A DNA stretch of 18,155 bases from NCBI GenBank assembly GCA_946481025.1, contig CAMLNA010000093.1, positions 1-18,155 of the forward strand, given 5' to 3'. Positions within the stretch are counted from its first letter, which is position 1; each line of letters begins with the position of its first letter. This document shows positions 7,536 to 15,171 of the stretch, one piece after another. The notes beneath the pieces were generated by a model. It saw only the letters and a program-made list of their open reading frames with translations. It was not told the DNA's origin and ran no database searches. Made by a program: the position numbers and the translations under genes. Source of the stretch: an uncultured Rivibacter sp. (lineage in GTDB: Bacteria > Pseudomonadota > Gammaproteobacteria > Burkholderiales > Burkholderiaceae).

Positions 7536-8126
7536 TTATTGCCACACTTTCACGTCGAACTCCGGCTGGAGCTTGCCGGTGGAGTCCTTGATCTGCAGTT
7601 CGATGTACTTCGCGTCGGTGCCTTTTTCAAACTTGATCGTGGTGCCGCGCTTGTAGTCCCGCTCGTGCGGGCCCTTGCCGGTGAAGAACGCCACGATCTC
7701 GTGCTCGCCCGACTTCAGGTTGCCCACGTGCACCCGCTGCACGCCGCCGCGGTGCAGTGCCTGGACCTCGAGCGGGGTGTACAGGTAGTTGGTGACCACC
7801 TTGTCGTCGAGCTTGATCTGCACCGACTCCAGCTCGAACAGCTTGCCCACGTCCATGGACACGAACAGCGCCACCTGGGTGTTGGCCGGGAACAGCAGCT
7901 CTTCTTCCAGCACCAGCAGGTCGCGGTTCAGGCGGATCACGTCGCCCTTGACCTCCTGGATGCGGGTGTCCAGGCTGGCCGGCCTGGCGGGTGCCGAGGC
8001 GGCCGCTTCGGGCGCGCTGGCGGCAGCGGCAGCGGCAGTGGGCGCAGGCGCATCGGCGGCCCAGGCGGTCGATGCGAAGGCGATCGACAGAGCGGCAAGC
8101 GCGCGGCAAAGACGAATGAAGAACAT
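7536..8126 (-). CDS. Exported protein of unknown function (196 aa) with coiled coil and beta-rich domain
   Basis: The ATG at 8126 has GAGGG about 5 nt upstream, which overlaps the TGA of the preceding DUF3570 gene (7-nt gap). A longer frame reaching 8465 is only a shadow over that gene. Residues 1-24 are a signal peptide (MFFIRLCRAL, hydrophobic, AWAA). An Ala/Pro-rich linker spans about 25-50, a short charged helix (about 53-78, RIQEVKGDVIRLNRDLLVLE) follows, and from about 80 on the sequence looks like a beta-sandwich of the PEGA or carrier type (alternating hydrophobics, NLKSGEHEIVAFFTG near 136-150, ending DVKVWQ). The segment TPLEVQALHRGGVQRVHVGN is strikingly specific and should be a good search probe. 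No function is known to me. It belongs to the cluster by spacing and direction. Confidence 0.83.
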   Translation of the reverse strand: MFFIRLCRALAALSIAFASTAWAADAPAPTAAAAAASAPEAAASAPARPASLDTRIQEVKGDVIRLNRDLLVLEEELLFPANTQVALFVSMDVGKLFELESVQIKLDDKVVTNYLYTPLEVQALHRGGVQRVHVGNLKSGEHEIVAFFTGKGPHERDYKRGTTIKFEKGTDAKYIELQIKDSTGKLQPEFDVKVWQ

Positions 8127-8133
8127 GCTGCCC

Positions 8134-9231
8134 TCAGAAAGTGGCCGACACGAAAAGCTGCAACACGTTGGCGTCGAACGAGTACAGGTTGCCGCTGCGG
8201 ATGTCGGTGAAGTCCTTGAACTTGAAGCGCACGAACTCGTACGCCCCGTTGAGCTTGATCTCGTACTGGCCCGGCACCTTCTTCCAGGTGTACGCCAGCT
8301 TGGCGCCCAGGCCGACGCTGTTGTAGGTGGCGAGCTGCCGGTTGCGCGAGACGTAGCGGGTTTCGGTGGCGGCGTTGTCGCTGTAGAACAGCGCCTTGTC
8401 CTGGGTGTAGTAGCGCAGCGTCGCGTCGGCCAGCCACGGGTCGCCGAACCAGCGGCTGTAGACAAGGTCGACGGTATGCGCCTTGATGGCCCAGGTGTCC
8501 CAGAAGTAGCGGTACTCGGCCCGCACCGAGTTGCGCGCGCCCAGGTCGGCGATCACGCTGGCCTTGATGGCGCGGCTGGAGCGGGTGCGCGGGTTGCGCT
8601 CGGGCACCGCGGCGCCGAACACCCGTGCGGCGCGATACGGGTTGCCCAGGTAGCCGTCGTCGGACACCGCCTCGTAGTTGAGGCTCGCGAGCAGCCGCGG
8701 GGTGAGGATCTGGGTGACGCCCAGCCGGTACTGCCAGTGGCGTGCGTAGTCGAAGAAACCCTCGTCCTTCTTGCCGACCTTGTCTGAGCCGCGGGTGTAG
8801 CCCAGGCTCACGGTGGTCATGCCGCCGAAGACTTCCTGCGAGACGCCCAGCGTCACCGCGTCGGCCTTGTAGTCGGGCTCCTTGCTGGTTTCGGCCGAGA
8901 TCGACAGCAGCGAGTCGCGCACCAGGTAGTCGGCGCCCACGGTGAACGCGTTGCGCTTTTCCTTGAACGGGCTGGCAGTGGTCACCACGTCGATGGAAGC
9001 GTTGCTCACCGCGTCGAGGTAGTACGAGGCCGACAGCGACACCTTGTCGGCCAGGCTCTTGCGCACCAGCAGCGCCGGGCCGGTGGCGGTGACGCCGCCG
9101 CCGTCGTAGACGTGGAACATCGCTTCGGCCTGGTCTTCGGGCAGCGTGGCCGCGCCGGCGGTGCCGGAGGCGATGACGCCGATCAGCGCGGCAGCGCCTT
9201 TCCTGTCGACCTTCTTGTCAGTTGCAGCCAC
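8134..9231 (-). CDS. DUF3570 outer-membrane beta-barrel protein
   Basis: About 365 aa and recognised as DUF3570. The start is uncertain: there is no ATG at the beginning, and I chose the GTG at 9231 (product begins MAATDKKVDRKG), which overlaps the end of the DUF4266 gene by 14 nt; a GTG at 9258 would be an alternative. The next residues (AAALIGVIASGTAGAA) form a short signal peptide. The rest alternates polar and hydrophobic residues with many aromatics in the manner of a transmembrane beta-barrel (TTVSLGYTRGSD, ARNSVRAEYRYFWDTWAIKA, VDLVYSRWFGDPWLADATLR) and ends in LQLFVSATF, the C-terminal Phe signal for outer-membrane insertion. DUF3570 genes commonly sit beside DUF4266, thioredoxin and ApbE genes, as here. 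The substrate or function is unknown. Confidence 0.87.
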   Translation of the reverse strand: MAATDKKVDRKGAAALIGVIASGTAGAATLPEDQAEAMFHVYDGGGVTATGPALLVRKSLADKVSLSASYYLDAVSNASIDVVTTASPFKEKRNAFTVGADYLVRDSLLSISAETSKEPDYKADAVTLGVSQEVFGGMTTVSLGYTRGSDKVGKKDEGFFDYARHWQYRLGVTQILTPRLLASLNYEAVSDDGYLGNPYRAARVFGAAVPERNPRTRSSRAIKASVIADLGARNSVRAEYRYFWDTWAIKAHTVDLVYSRWFGDPWLADATLRYYTQDKALFYSDNAATETRYVSRNRQLATYNSVGLGAKLAYTWKKVPGQYEIKLNGAYEFVRFKFKDFTDIRSGNLYSFDANVLQLFVSATF

Positions 9232-9450
9232 AGCCGCCCCCCTGCACGCCGGTGGCACCTCGGGCGCCTTCGCGCACGACGCGCACGTGTTCTCGGTGCC
9301 GCTCGGGCAGGCTGTGCCGCGAGAACTGCATCACCGGATCGGCCAGCTTCTCGCGTTCGTAGGGCTTCACCCAGGGCTCGATGGAGCCGCAGCCCGCAAG
9401 CGCTGCGCAAGCGCACAGCACGGCCGCGCAGGCCAGGCGCAAGGTGGCGT

Positions 9451-9454
<4 letters not shown>
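9218..9454 (-). CDS. DUF4266 small lipoprotein with GGGCGCN C-terminus
   Basis: A 78-aa protein. The ATG at 9454 overlaps the stop of the thioredoxin gene (ATGA). Residues 1-22 are a lipoprotein signal with lipobox LAGC (Cys22). The mature peptide of about 57 aa has the family features I recall for DUF4266: a PWVKPYEREKLADPVMQF segment, a His/Arg-rich middle (RHSLPERHREHVRVVREGA) and the terminal glycine-cysteine motif GGGCGCN. It is lipid-anchored, probably at the outer membrane, and its tail Cys pair could bind a metal or cofactor or be oxidised by the neighbouring thioredoxin (inference). It overlaps the DUF3570 gene by 14 nt, and the two families usually travel together. The function is not established. 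Confidence 0.9.
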
Positions 9455-9972
<518 letters not shown>

Positions 9973-9985
9973 GGGGACTGCGGGG

Positions 9986-10654
9986 TCAGAAGAAGAAGGT
10001 GATGCCGGTGGTCAGCTCGAGGTTCTGGGTGCTCTTGCGCTGGCCCAGCAGGTCCATCGAGAAGACGTGGTCGCGCAGGTCCACCTGCACGGCGGCCCAG
10101 TCCTTCAGCATGAGCCGCGTGCCCAGGCCGAAGTTGTAGGTCTGGCTCGATTTCTGGTTGAACTTGGTGCTGCCGATGCCGGCGATCAGGTAGATGGCAT
10201 TGGCCTTGGCGATGTTCTTGCCGATGAACACCTCGCCGGGCAGCAGGTTGTAGCCCACCGAGAGGTTGTAGTAGGTGAGCTTTTCTTCCGGCTGTCCGAA
10301 CACGCCGCCCGGGAGGATCTGCCGGAAGGATTCGTCGCTCACTTTCGTCTGCGCGTAGGCGGCCTCGACGAAGAAGTCCTCGGTGACGTGATAGCCCAGG
10401 CGCAGGCCCGTGACCAGGTTGGAGCCGAAGTTCTCGGTCTGGTAGGTGCCCGCGAACAGCCCCGCCTCGAAGTCCTTCGACGGGAAGCGCGGCAGCTTCA
10501 CGTCGCGCCGGTCGACCTGCGGCACGATGACCTGCTCGTTGGCCGGCTGCTGCTGCCCCGCGGGCTGGGCCGGGGTGTTCTGCGCGGCGGCGAACGGGCT
10601 CGCCAGCGCGCCGGCGGCCAGCAGCAATGGAAAGGTGAGGTGGTGTAGGCGCAT
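9986..10654 (-). CDS. Outer-membrane beta-barrel protein (222 aa)
   Basis: The ATG at 10654 lies 5 nt after the stop of the SH3-barrel gene and begins a clear signal peptide (MRLHHLTF, hydrophobic core, cleavage near FAAA/QNTP). A Gln/Pro-rich linker (25-48) precedes an eight-strand-type barrel: DFEAGLFAGTYQTENFGS, VTGLRLGYHVTEDFFVEAAY, YYNLSVGYNLLPGEVF, and a closing pair including WAAVQVDLRDHVFSMDLLG and NLELTTGITFFF with a C-terminal Phe. The pattern matches the outer-membrane beta-barrel domain family first noted in myxobacteria (I recall it as TIGR04565), members of which occur in gliding-type clusters, where GltA and GltB are comparable small barrels (recalled, not checked). The longer open frame to 11389 overlaps another gene and is a shadow. 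Confidence 0.88.
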   Translation of the reverse strand: MRLHHLTFPLLLAAGALASPFAAAQNTPAQPAGQQQPANEQVIVPQVDRRDVKLPRFPSKDFEAGLFAGTYQTENFGSNLVTGLRLGYHVTEDFFVEAAYAQTKVSDESFRQILPGGVFGQPEEKLTYYNLSVGYNLLPGEVFIGKNIAKANAIYLIAGIGSTKFNQKSSQTYNFGLGTRLMLKDWAAVQVDLRDHVFSMDLLGQRKSTQNLELTTGITFFF

Positions 10655-10659
10655 GGCAC

Positions 10660-11457
10660 TCACTGGAAGAAGAACGACAGACCGCCCGTGATGGCGCGGT
10701 ATTCGGTGGATCGCGTGTCGGCCACGAAGGCGGTGTAGATGGAGTAGTCGGCCCGCAGCACGAAACGGTCGGTGATGTAGTAGCGCACGCCCAGCCCGGC
10801 GTTCGCGAGCTTGGCGTCGGTGGGGATGGACGACACGAGGCTCTGGTTCGGCACGTTCTTGAAGCGGCCGAAGCCGACGCCGAAGAACGGCGACAGGCGC
10901 CGGTCGGACCACGGTTCGACGTTGAGGTTGACGTGCCAGAAGTCGGTGCCGGAGAACACGCCCTGCACCTGCCCCAGCGTGCCCTCGACCGACAGCGTGT
11001 CCGACAGGCGGTAGCTGGTCCAGATCTTGAGCATCGGCTCCTTCTTGAAGCGGCCCCAGCCGCCGCCGAGCTCGAGCTTGCGCAGCAGGTAGTCGTCGAC
11101 CACGAGGTCGCGGAAGGTCTTCTGCCCGCCCGCCTCGGTGAGGGTGGTCTCGAGCTGGCGGCGATGCACCCAGCCTTCCTTGCCGCCTTCGGTGCGCACC
11201 TTGTACCAGTCGGTGTGGCGCAGCGTGATGCCGATCCATTCGCCGCGCGGGGCCACGAAAAAGACCGGGTAGCCGCGGCCCGGGCCGGTGTGCAGCTCGA
11301 TGTAGGGGTCGGTGACCTGCACGCGCTCGACCTTGTCTTCCGCTGCCCGCGCCGGCACGGCGGCGACCGCGGCGCAGGCGACCACCCACCAGAACAGCAA
11401 GCCGCGCAGCGGTGCGCGGCAGCGAGCTGCAACCCCTCCGAACAACCAGTCGCTCAT
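10660..11457 (-). CDS. SH3-domain plus outer-membrane beta-barrel protein (265 aa)
   Basis: The ATG at 11457 overlaps the TGA of the cytochrome-like lipoprotein gene (ATGA). A long signal peptide covers about residues 1-39 (ending VPARAA/EDKV). Residues about 44-103 look like a bacterial SH3 domain: YIELHTGPGRGYPVFFVAP, EWIGITLRHTDWYKVRTEG and EGWVHRRQLE follow the SH3b pattern. From about 125 to 265 there is a small beta-barrel (LKIWTSYRLSDTLSVEGTLG, LSPFFGVGFGRFKN, GLGVRYYITDRFVLRADYS) ending ITGGLSFFFQ. SH3b domains often bind peptidoglycan, so this protein could tie the outer membrane to the cell wall (inference). It and the next gene probably share barrel ancestry. I see no Shine-Dalgarno, so its translation is probably coupled to the upstream gene. 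Confidence 0.87.
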   Translation of the reverse strand: MSDWLFGGVAARCRAPLRGLLFWWVVACAAVAAVPARAAEDKVERVQVTDPYIELHTGPGRGYPVFFVAPRGEWIGITLRHTDWYKVRTEGGKEGWVHRRQLETTLTEAGGQKTFRDLVVDDYLLRKLELGGGWGRFKKEPMLKIWTSYRLSDTLSVEGTLGQVQGVFSGTDFWHVNLNVEPWSDRRLSPFFGVGFGRFKNVPNQSLVSSIPTDAKLANAGLGVRYYITDRFVLRADYSIYTAFVADTRSTEYRAITGGLSFFFQ

Positions 11458-12101
11458 TGTGTGTTGCAGGTCCCGGTATTGATGTCGGGCGGCGTGAACA
11501 TGTTGGCCGCCGCTGCGCTGAATTCGTCCTGCCCGGCGGGCATGGGACGGCTCATCCAGTACTGGATCAGTCTTGCGTTGGGATCCTGCAGGTTCTCGAA
11601 GATGAGGCCGCCGCCGTGCAGCACGCCGTTGACCATGGGCTTGGTGAGCAAGCGGCTTTGCGCCGGCGAGCTGATGAACACCTCGCCGGCGGCGGAATAG
11701 TAGTTCTTGTACATGTCGGTGGTGCGGATCACGTCGGGCGTGTTGCCTGCGTTCGACAGGTCCACCGCTTGCGCCGACTGCACCACGCGGAAGGCACCAC
11801 CGGTGCCCACCGTGTTGTCGTGGCAACCCGAGGCGGCGCAGGTGTTGATGGAGATCACGCCATTCTGGTTGATCTGCAGCTGCGCCAGGAAGATCGGATT
11901 GATGCAGCGCTGGAAATACGCGAACGACAGCTTCTGCCCGCCGGTGCCGCCGGGGTTCTCGATGTCGGGCGGATTGTCCAGCGGGTTGGAACCGCCCCCA
12001 CCACAACTCGCCAGCAGGGCGGCCGCCACAGCGGCCGCCAGGGAATGCGCCGCGAGACGCCGTGCACCGCGCGACGCGATGGCTCGACTCTCGACCGTCA
12101 T
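11454..12101 (-). CDS. Cytochrome-c-like lipoprotein with CX4CH motif (215 aa)
   Basis: The ATG at 12101 overlaps the stop of the HzsA-like gene (ATGA). Residues 1-33 are a lipoprotein signal (Arg-rich start, hydrophobic core, LLASC, Cys33), followed by a Gly/Pro/Asn linker. The domain from about 57 to 195 has FAYFQRCINPIFLAQLQ, then TCAASGCHDN with Cys88, Cys93 and His94 (CX4CH rather than CX2CH), and later SRLLTKPMVNGVLHGGG (His162 a candidate sixth ligand) and RLIQYWMSRPMP. The same layout appears at the C-terminus of the 999-aa neighbour, so the two look like relatives. If haem is bound it would be an extracytoplasmic electron-transfer protein; the non-standard motif makes that uncertain. 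I know no gene name. Confidence 0.83.
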   Translation of the reverse strand: MTVESRAIASRGARRLAAHSLAAAVAAALLASCGGGGSNPLDNPPDIENPGGTGGQKLSFAYFQRCINPIFLAQLQINQNGVISINTCAASGCHDNTVGTGGAFRVVQSAQAVDLSNAGNTPDVIRTTDMYKNYYSAAGEVFISSPAQSRLLTKPMVNGVLHGGGLIFENLQDPNARLIQYWMSRPMPAGQDEFSAAAANMFTPPDINTGTCNTQ

Positions 12102-15097
12102 GGAGTGCAGCCCGAGGTGATCCAGCTGGCGATCGCGTTGTAGCCCGCGCTGCCCGCCGGCAGCACGGCGGTGGTCTGCGTCGTCGCGCCGGCCGGGTGC
12201 GGCACGGTGGACGGACGCGACAGCAGGTAGCTCTGCGCCGCGTTGCAGGTGTCAGAGACCATGGACAAGGTGACGTTGTAGTCGCCCTCGGCGCTGCCGG
12301 TGAGCACGAAGCGGTTGCCGCGGAACTGGCCGCCGCCCACGATGCTCGGGTCGGTGCCGATGGCCTGGTGGCAGGCCGACGCGCAGGTCGAGCGCAGCAC
12401 CGGCCACACCTGCGACTCGAAGGTCGCCTGGCTCAGCGTGGTGACCATGCGCACGGCGCTGCCGGCACCGAACGGGTCGTTGTAGTACTGGCCGCCCAGG
12501 TCGATCCACTCGACCAGCAGCCGCTTCTCGGCAGCGTTGAGCAGCGTCGAGTGGTCGGGCGCGCCGGCCGGCGGGTTGGGGAAGGCGGTGCGCGCGGCCG
12601 CGCCGGCGAGCAGCGTTTCACCGAACAGGATCTCGGTGAGGCGGCTCTTGCGGGCCTGGCCGGCGGTGTTGGCGGCGCCGGAGCTGGTTTCCACCAGGGC
12701 CGGGCCACGCTCGATCTCGGGCACGCCGTCGCGGATGCGGGTCACCGGCTGGCCGTTGGCGTCGAGCACCGGGTCGCCCAGCAGCAGCTCTTCGTACGAC
12801 ACCAGCCGGCCGGTGCCGGCCGTCGTGGCGCGCAGGTCGAGGTTGGCCGGGTCGCTGTGGCAGTTGGTGCAGGTGTTGGCGCCGCCGGTGCCGCGAGCGC
12901 GCGTCCACAGCGGGGCGATGTGCTGGGGATAGTTGATGACGCCATTGCTCGGCACGGCCGTGGCCAGGTCGTCGGCCGGGTTCGGGTTGCCGGTGTAGCG
13001 CACCAGGATGCTCGGACGCGCGGTGACGTTGGGCTTCGAGGTGTCGGCCCACACGTCGGTGAAGTCGAGGTCGGTCACCAGGTTGAGCTGCGCCGGGTTG
13101 AGGCGGGTGCGGGTGGAGGCCATCGTCTCGCCGGACTGGTGGGCGCCGGCCAGGGCCTGCACCAATGCGGCAGGCATGGTGTTGACCACGGTGCCGGAGT
13201 TCAGCGAAGCACCGCGGCGCGGGCTGTGGCAGCCGTCGCAGGTGCGGCGCTCGCCCGGGCGCACCTGGATCCAGTTGGTGTGCGTCTGGAAGGCACGGCC
13301 CTTGGCGTCGACGATCTGCAGGCCCAGCGGGATGTCGGCCGGCACCTGCAGCTTGAAGGAACCGTCGGGTTCGACCTGCGCATAGCCCAGGATCTGCTGC
13401 TGCTCGAATTCGGTTTCGCCGATGGCCGAACGCAGGCCCATGGTGGACGACGGCGGCGCGATCGCACGCACGGCCCGCACGAAGCGGGCGGGGGCGCAGC
13501 GATAAGCGGCGTCGGCCGGGTCTTTCATGCGCAGCAGGTCGGCCACCAGGGCCCGCGTGTCATGCGAATCGGTGGGGGCCACCTTGGCGATCGCGGTCGT
13601 GCAGCCGGCGGGCAGGTCGGCTGCCGTCAGCATGGGGTCGGACATCCGGTTCAGGCCGTCGGTGTCGTACACCGAGCGCACTTCGATGAGCGCCATGTTC
13701 TGCGCGCGCAGCACCGGGTCCACGTTGGTCGGGTCGGTCGCGTTCGGCTCGGTGCGTGCCTGCAGGGCGACCGGGTCGGTGTACATGAAGCCCGGGGGCG
13801 GTGCGGCGACGTTCAGCCAGGTCTGGTTGGCCGGGTTGAACATGTAGATCGCGTAGGCCGCCGGCGCGTTGTCCTGCACCGGGTCGGCAGCGGCTTCGGC
13901 CATGGTGCGCTCGCGGTTGCCCAGGCGCGCCTTTTCCGCGTCGGTGAGCGTCGAGCACGGCACCACCACGCCGGAGCGGGTGACCTCGCAGGGACGGTAG
14001 CTCACGAGCACGCGATCGGTGCCGTCCCACAGCGGATACGGCGTGGTCACGCGGCCGTTGAGCGACAGGCCCATGCCGTCGTTCAGGCGCTCGGTGGTGG
14101 ACTGCGCCTGGCCGCCCTGCGCCGGGATGGTGGCATTGGCCGGCGTGTTGTTCTCGGAGTAGTTGGCCGCATCGACGATCATCAGCGCGCCGCCTTCCTG
14201 GGTGCGCGACAGCGGCATCAGCGACGACGTCAGCTTGCCCTTGTAGGCGCCGGCCGGGTCCATGTCGCGCGGGTGCAGGAAGCTGTTGCCGGGGCTTTGC
14301 GCGCCGTACAGCACGAACATGTCGGTGCCGTCGGGCTTGGTGCGGAAGATCGCGAAGCGGTTGCGGTCGGCCACGTGCTCCCAGCGCGCGAACATGATGT
14401 CGCCGTTGGGGCGCACCACCGGGTTGCGGTCGTGGCTCTGGTTGAAGGTGATCTGGGTGATGCCGTTGCCTTCGGCGTCGGACGTGTGCAGGTTCAGCAC
14501 GCGCTCGCGCTCGTATTCGTCGAGCGCGAAGTAGGCGCGGCCGAGCGCCTGGTTCTGGCTCGACTTGGCCTGGCGGTTCGATGCGAACACGAAGCCGCGG
14601 CCGGCCGGCAGGTAGGCCGGGTCCACGTCGTCATGCTGGGTGCTGCCGGTGATGCGGCGGAAGGTGCCGCCGGTGTAGCCACCGGTGGTCATGTCGTATT
14701 CCCAGATGTTCCAGCGGCCGGTACAGGCAGGCTGGTTGTTCATCACCGGGCTGCCGTTCACCGGGCAGCGCATCGCGAACACGATCTTCTTGCCGTCGTA
14801 GGACACCTCGGGGTCGGAGGCGTCGCCCTGCCCGCGCGTGAAGGGCGCGGTGATGTTGTGCTCGGGCGCACTCGGCGAGGACTTCTCGCGGATCAGCAGG
14901 TCGCCGCCCGCGGCGAAGGGGGCGCCGTCGGTCGGGTTGATCGAGATGCTGGTCGATCGCTTGACGTAGGCGATAGGCACGTCGCCCTGCACCGTCACGG
15001 TCGAGGAGTCGCTGCCGCTGCCGCAGCCGGCGAGCCCCAGGGTCAACGCGGTGGCGGCGGTGCTTGCCAGCGCGGTGGTCATCGTGAGTCGTTTCAT
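12098..15097 (-). CDS. HzsA-like multihaem cytochrome c lipoprotein with beta-propeller (999 aa)
   Basis: The ATG at 15097 has GGAG 7 nt upstream. Residues 1-25 are a lipoprotein signal with lipobox LAGC (Cys25). About residues 90-380 contain beta-propeller repeats of the PD40/TolB kind (DPEVSYDGKKIVFAMR, PAYLPAGRGFVFASN, RNPVVRPNGDIMFARWE). Haem-type motifs follow: CDGCH (Cys620, Cys623, His624), CTNCH (Cys743, Cys746, His747) and a CX3CH (Cys905, Cys909, His910). This is the layout of proteins annotated as HzsA-related, after the alpha subunit of anammox hydrazine synthase; nothing else here suggests anammox, so hydrazine synthesis should not be assumed. It is probably a lipid-anchored periplasmic or surface redox protein. 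It overlaps by ATGA both a 25-codon ORF upstream and the CX4CH lipoprotein downstream. Family call good, function unknown. Confidence 0.88.
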   Translation of the reverse strand: MKRLTMTTALASTAATALTLGLAGCGSGSDSSTVTVQGDVPIAYVKRSTSISINPTDGAPFAAGGDLLIREKSSPSAPEHNITAPFTRGQGDASDPEVSYDGKKIVFAMRCPVNGSPVMNNQPACTGRWNIWEYDMTTGGYTGGTFRRITGSTQHDDVDPAYLPAGRGFVFASNRQAKSSQNQALGRAYFALDEYERERVLNLHTSDAEGNGITQITFNQSHDRNPVVRPNGDIMFARWEHVADRNRFAIFRTKPDGTDMFVLYGAQSPGNSFLHPRDMDPAGAYKGKLTSSLMPLSRTQEGGALMIVDAANYSENNTPANATIPAQGGQAQSTTERLNDGMGLSLNGRVTTPYPLWDGTDRVLVSYRPCEVTRSGVVVPCSTLTDAEKARLGNRERTMAEAAADPVQDNAPAAYAIYMFNPANQTWLNVAAPPPGFMYTDPVALQARTEPNATDPTNVDPVLRAQNMALIEVRSVYDTDGLNRMSDPMLTAADLPAGCTTAIAKVAPTDSHDTRALVADLLRMKDPADAAYRCAPARFVRAVRAIAPPSSTMGLRSAIGETEFEQQQILGYAQVEPDGSFKLQVPADIPLGLQIVDAKGRAFQTHTNWIQVRPGERRTCDGCHSPRRGASLNSGTVVNTMPAALVQALAGAHQSGETMASTRTRLNPAQLNLVTDLDFTDVWADTSKPNVTARPSILVRYTGNPNPADDLATAVPSNGVINYPQHIAPLWTRARGTGGANTCTNCHSDPANLDLRATTAGTGRLVSYEELLLGDPVLDANGQPVTRIRDGVPEIERGPALVETSSGAANTAGQARKSRLTEILFGETLLAGAAARTAFPNPPAGAPDHSTLLNAAEKRLLVEWIDLGGQYYNDPFGAGSAVRMVTTLSQATFESQVWPVLRSTCASACHQAIGTDPSIVGGGQFRGNRFVLTGSAEGDYNVTLSMVSDTCNAAQSYLLSRPSTVPHPAGATTQTTAVLPAGSAGYNAIASWITSGCTP

Positions 15098-15171
15098 TTT
15101 TCCTCTCCGGTCGCTTCGGTTGGGTCGAGCGCGAGCTTCTTGCTTTTCGTTGTCGTGTTGTTATCGGTCAT
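15094..15171 (-). CDS. Possible 25-residue small protein, ATGA-coupled on both sides
   Basis: Between apbE and the HzsA-like gene, the ATG at 15171 overlaps the TGA of apbE (ATGA), and an open frame of 25 codons ends in a TGA that overlaps the ATG of the HzsA-like gene (again ATGA). The peptide starts MTDNNTTTKSKK and ends LDPTEATGEEK. It is hydrophilic, with no signal peptide and no membrane segment. Its own ribosome site is weak, so translation would depend on re-initiation after apbE; its last codons carry the Shine-Dalgarno of the next gene. It may be a real small protein or simply a translated leader that couples apbE to the cytochrome gene. I know no family for it. Confidence 0.5.
   Translation of the reverse strand: MTDNNTTTKSKKLALDPTEATGEEK

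Noticed and set aside
5485..7656. Long plus-strand open frame (723 codons) opposite the 631-aa exported protein
   Set aside because: Same shadow composition; the minus-strand frame has a signal peptide and helical repeats and fits the gene order.
12098..15097. Reading the HzsA-like gene as evidence for anammox
   Set aside because: Only one HzsA-like protein is present, without HzsB/C or hydrazine dehydrogenase genes; the family name does not establish the reaction.
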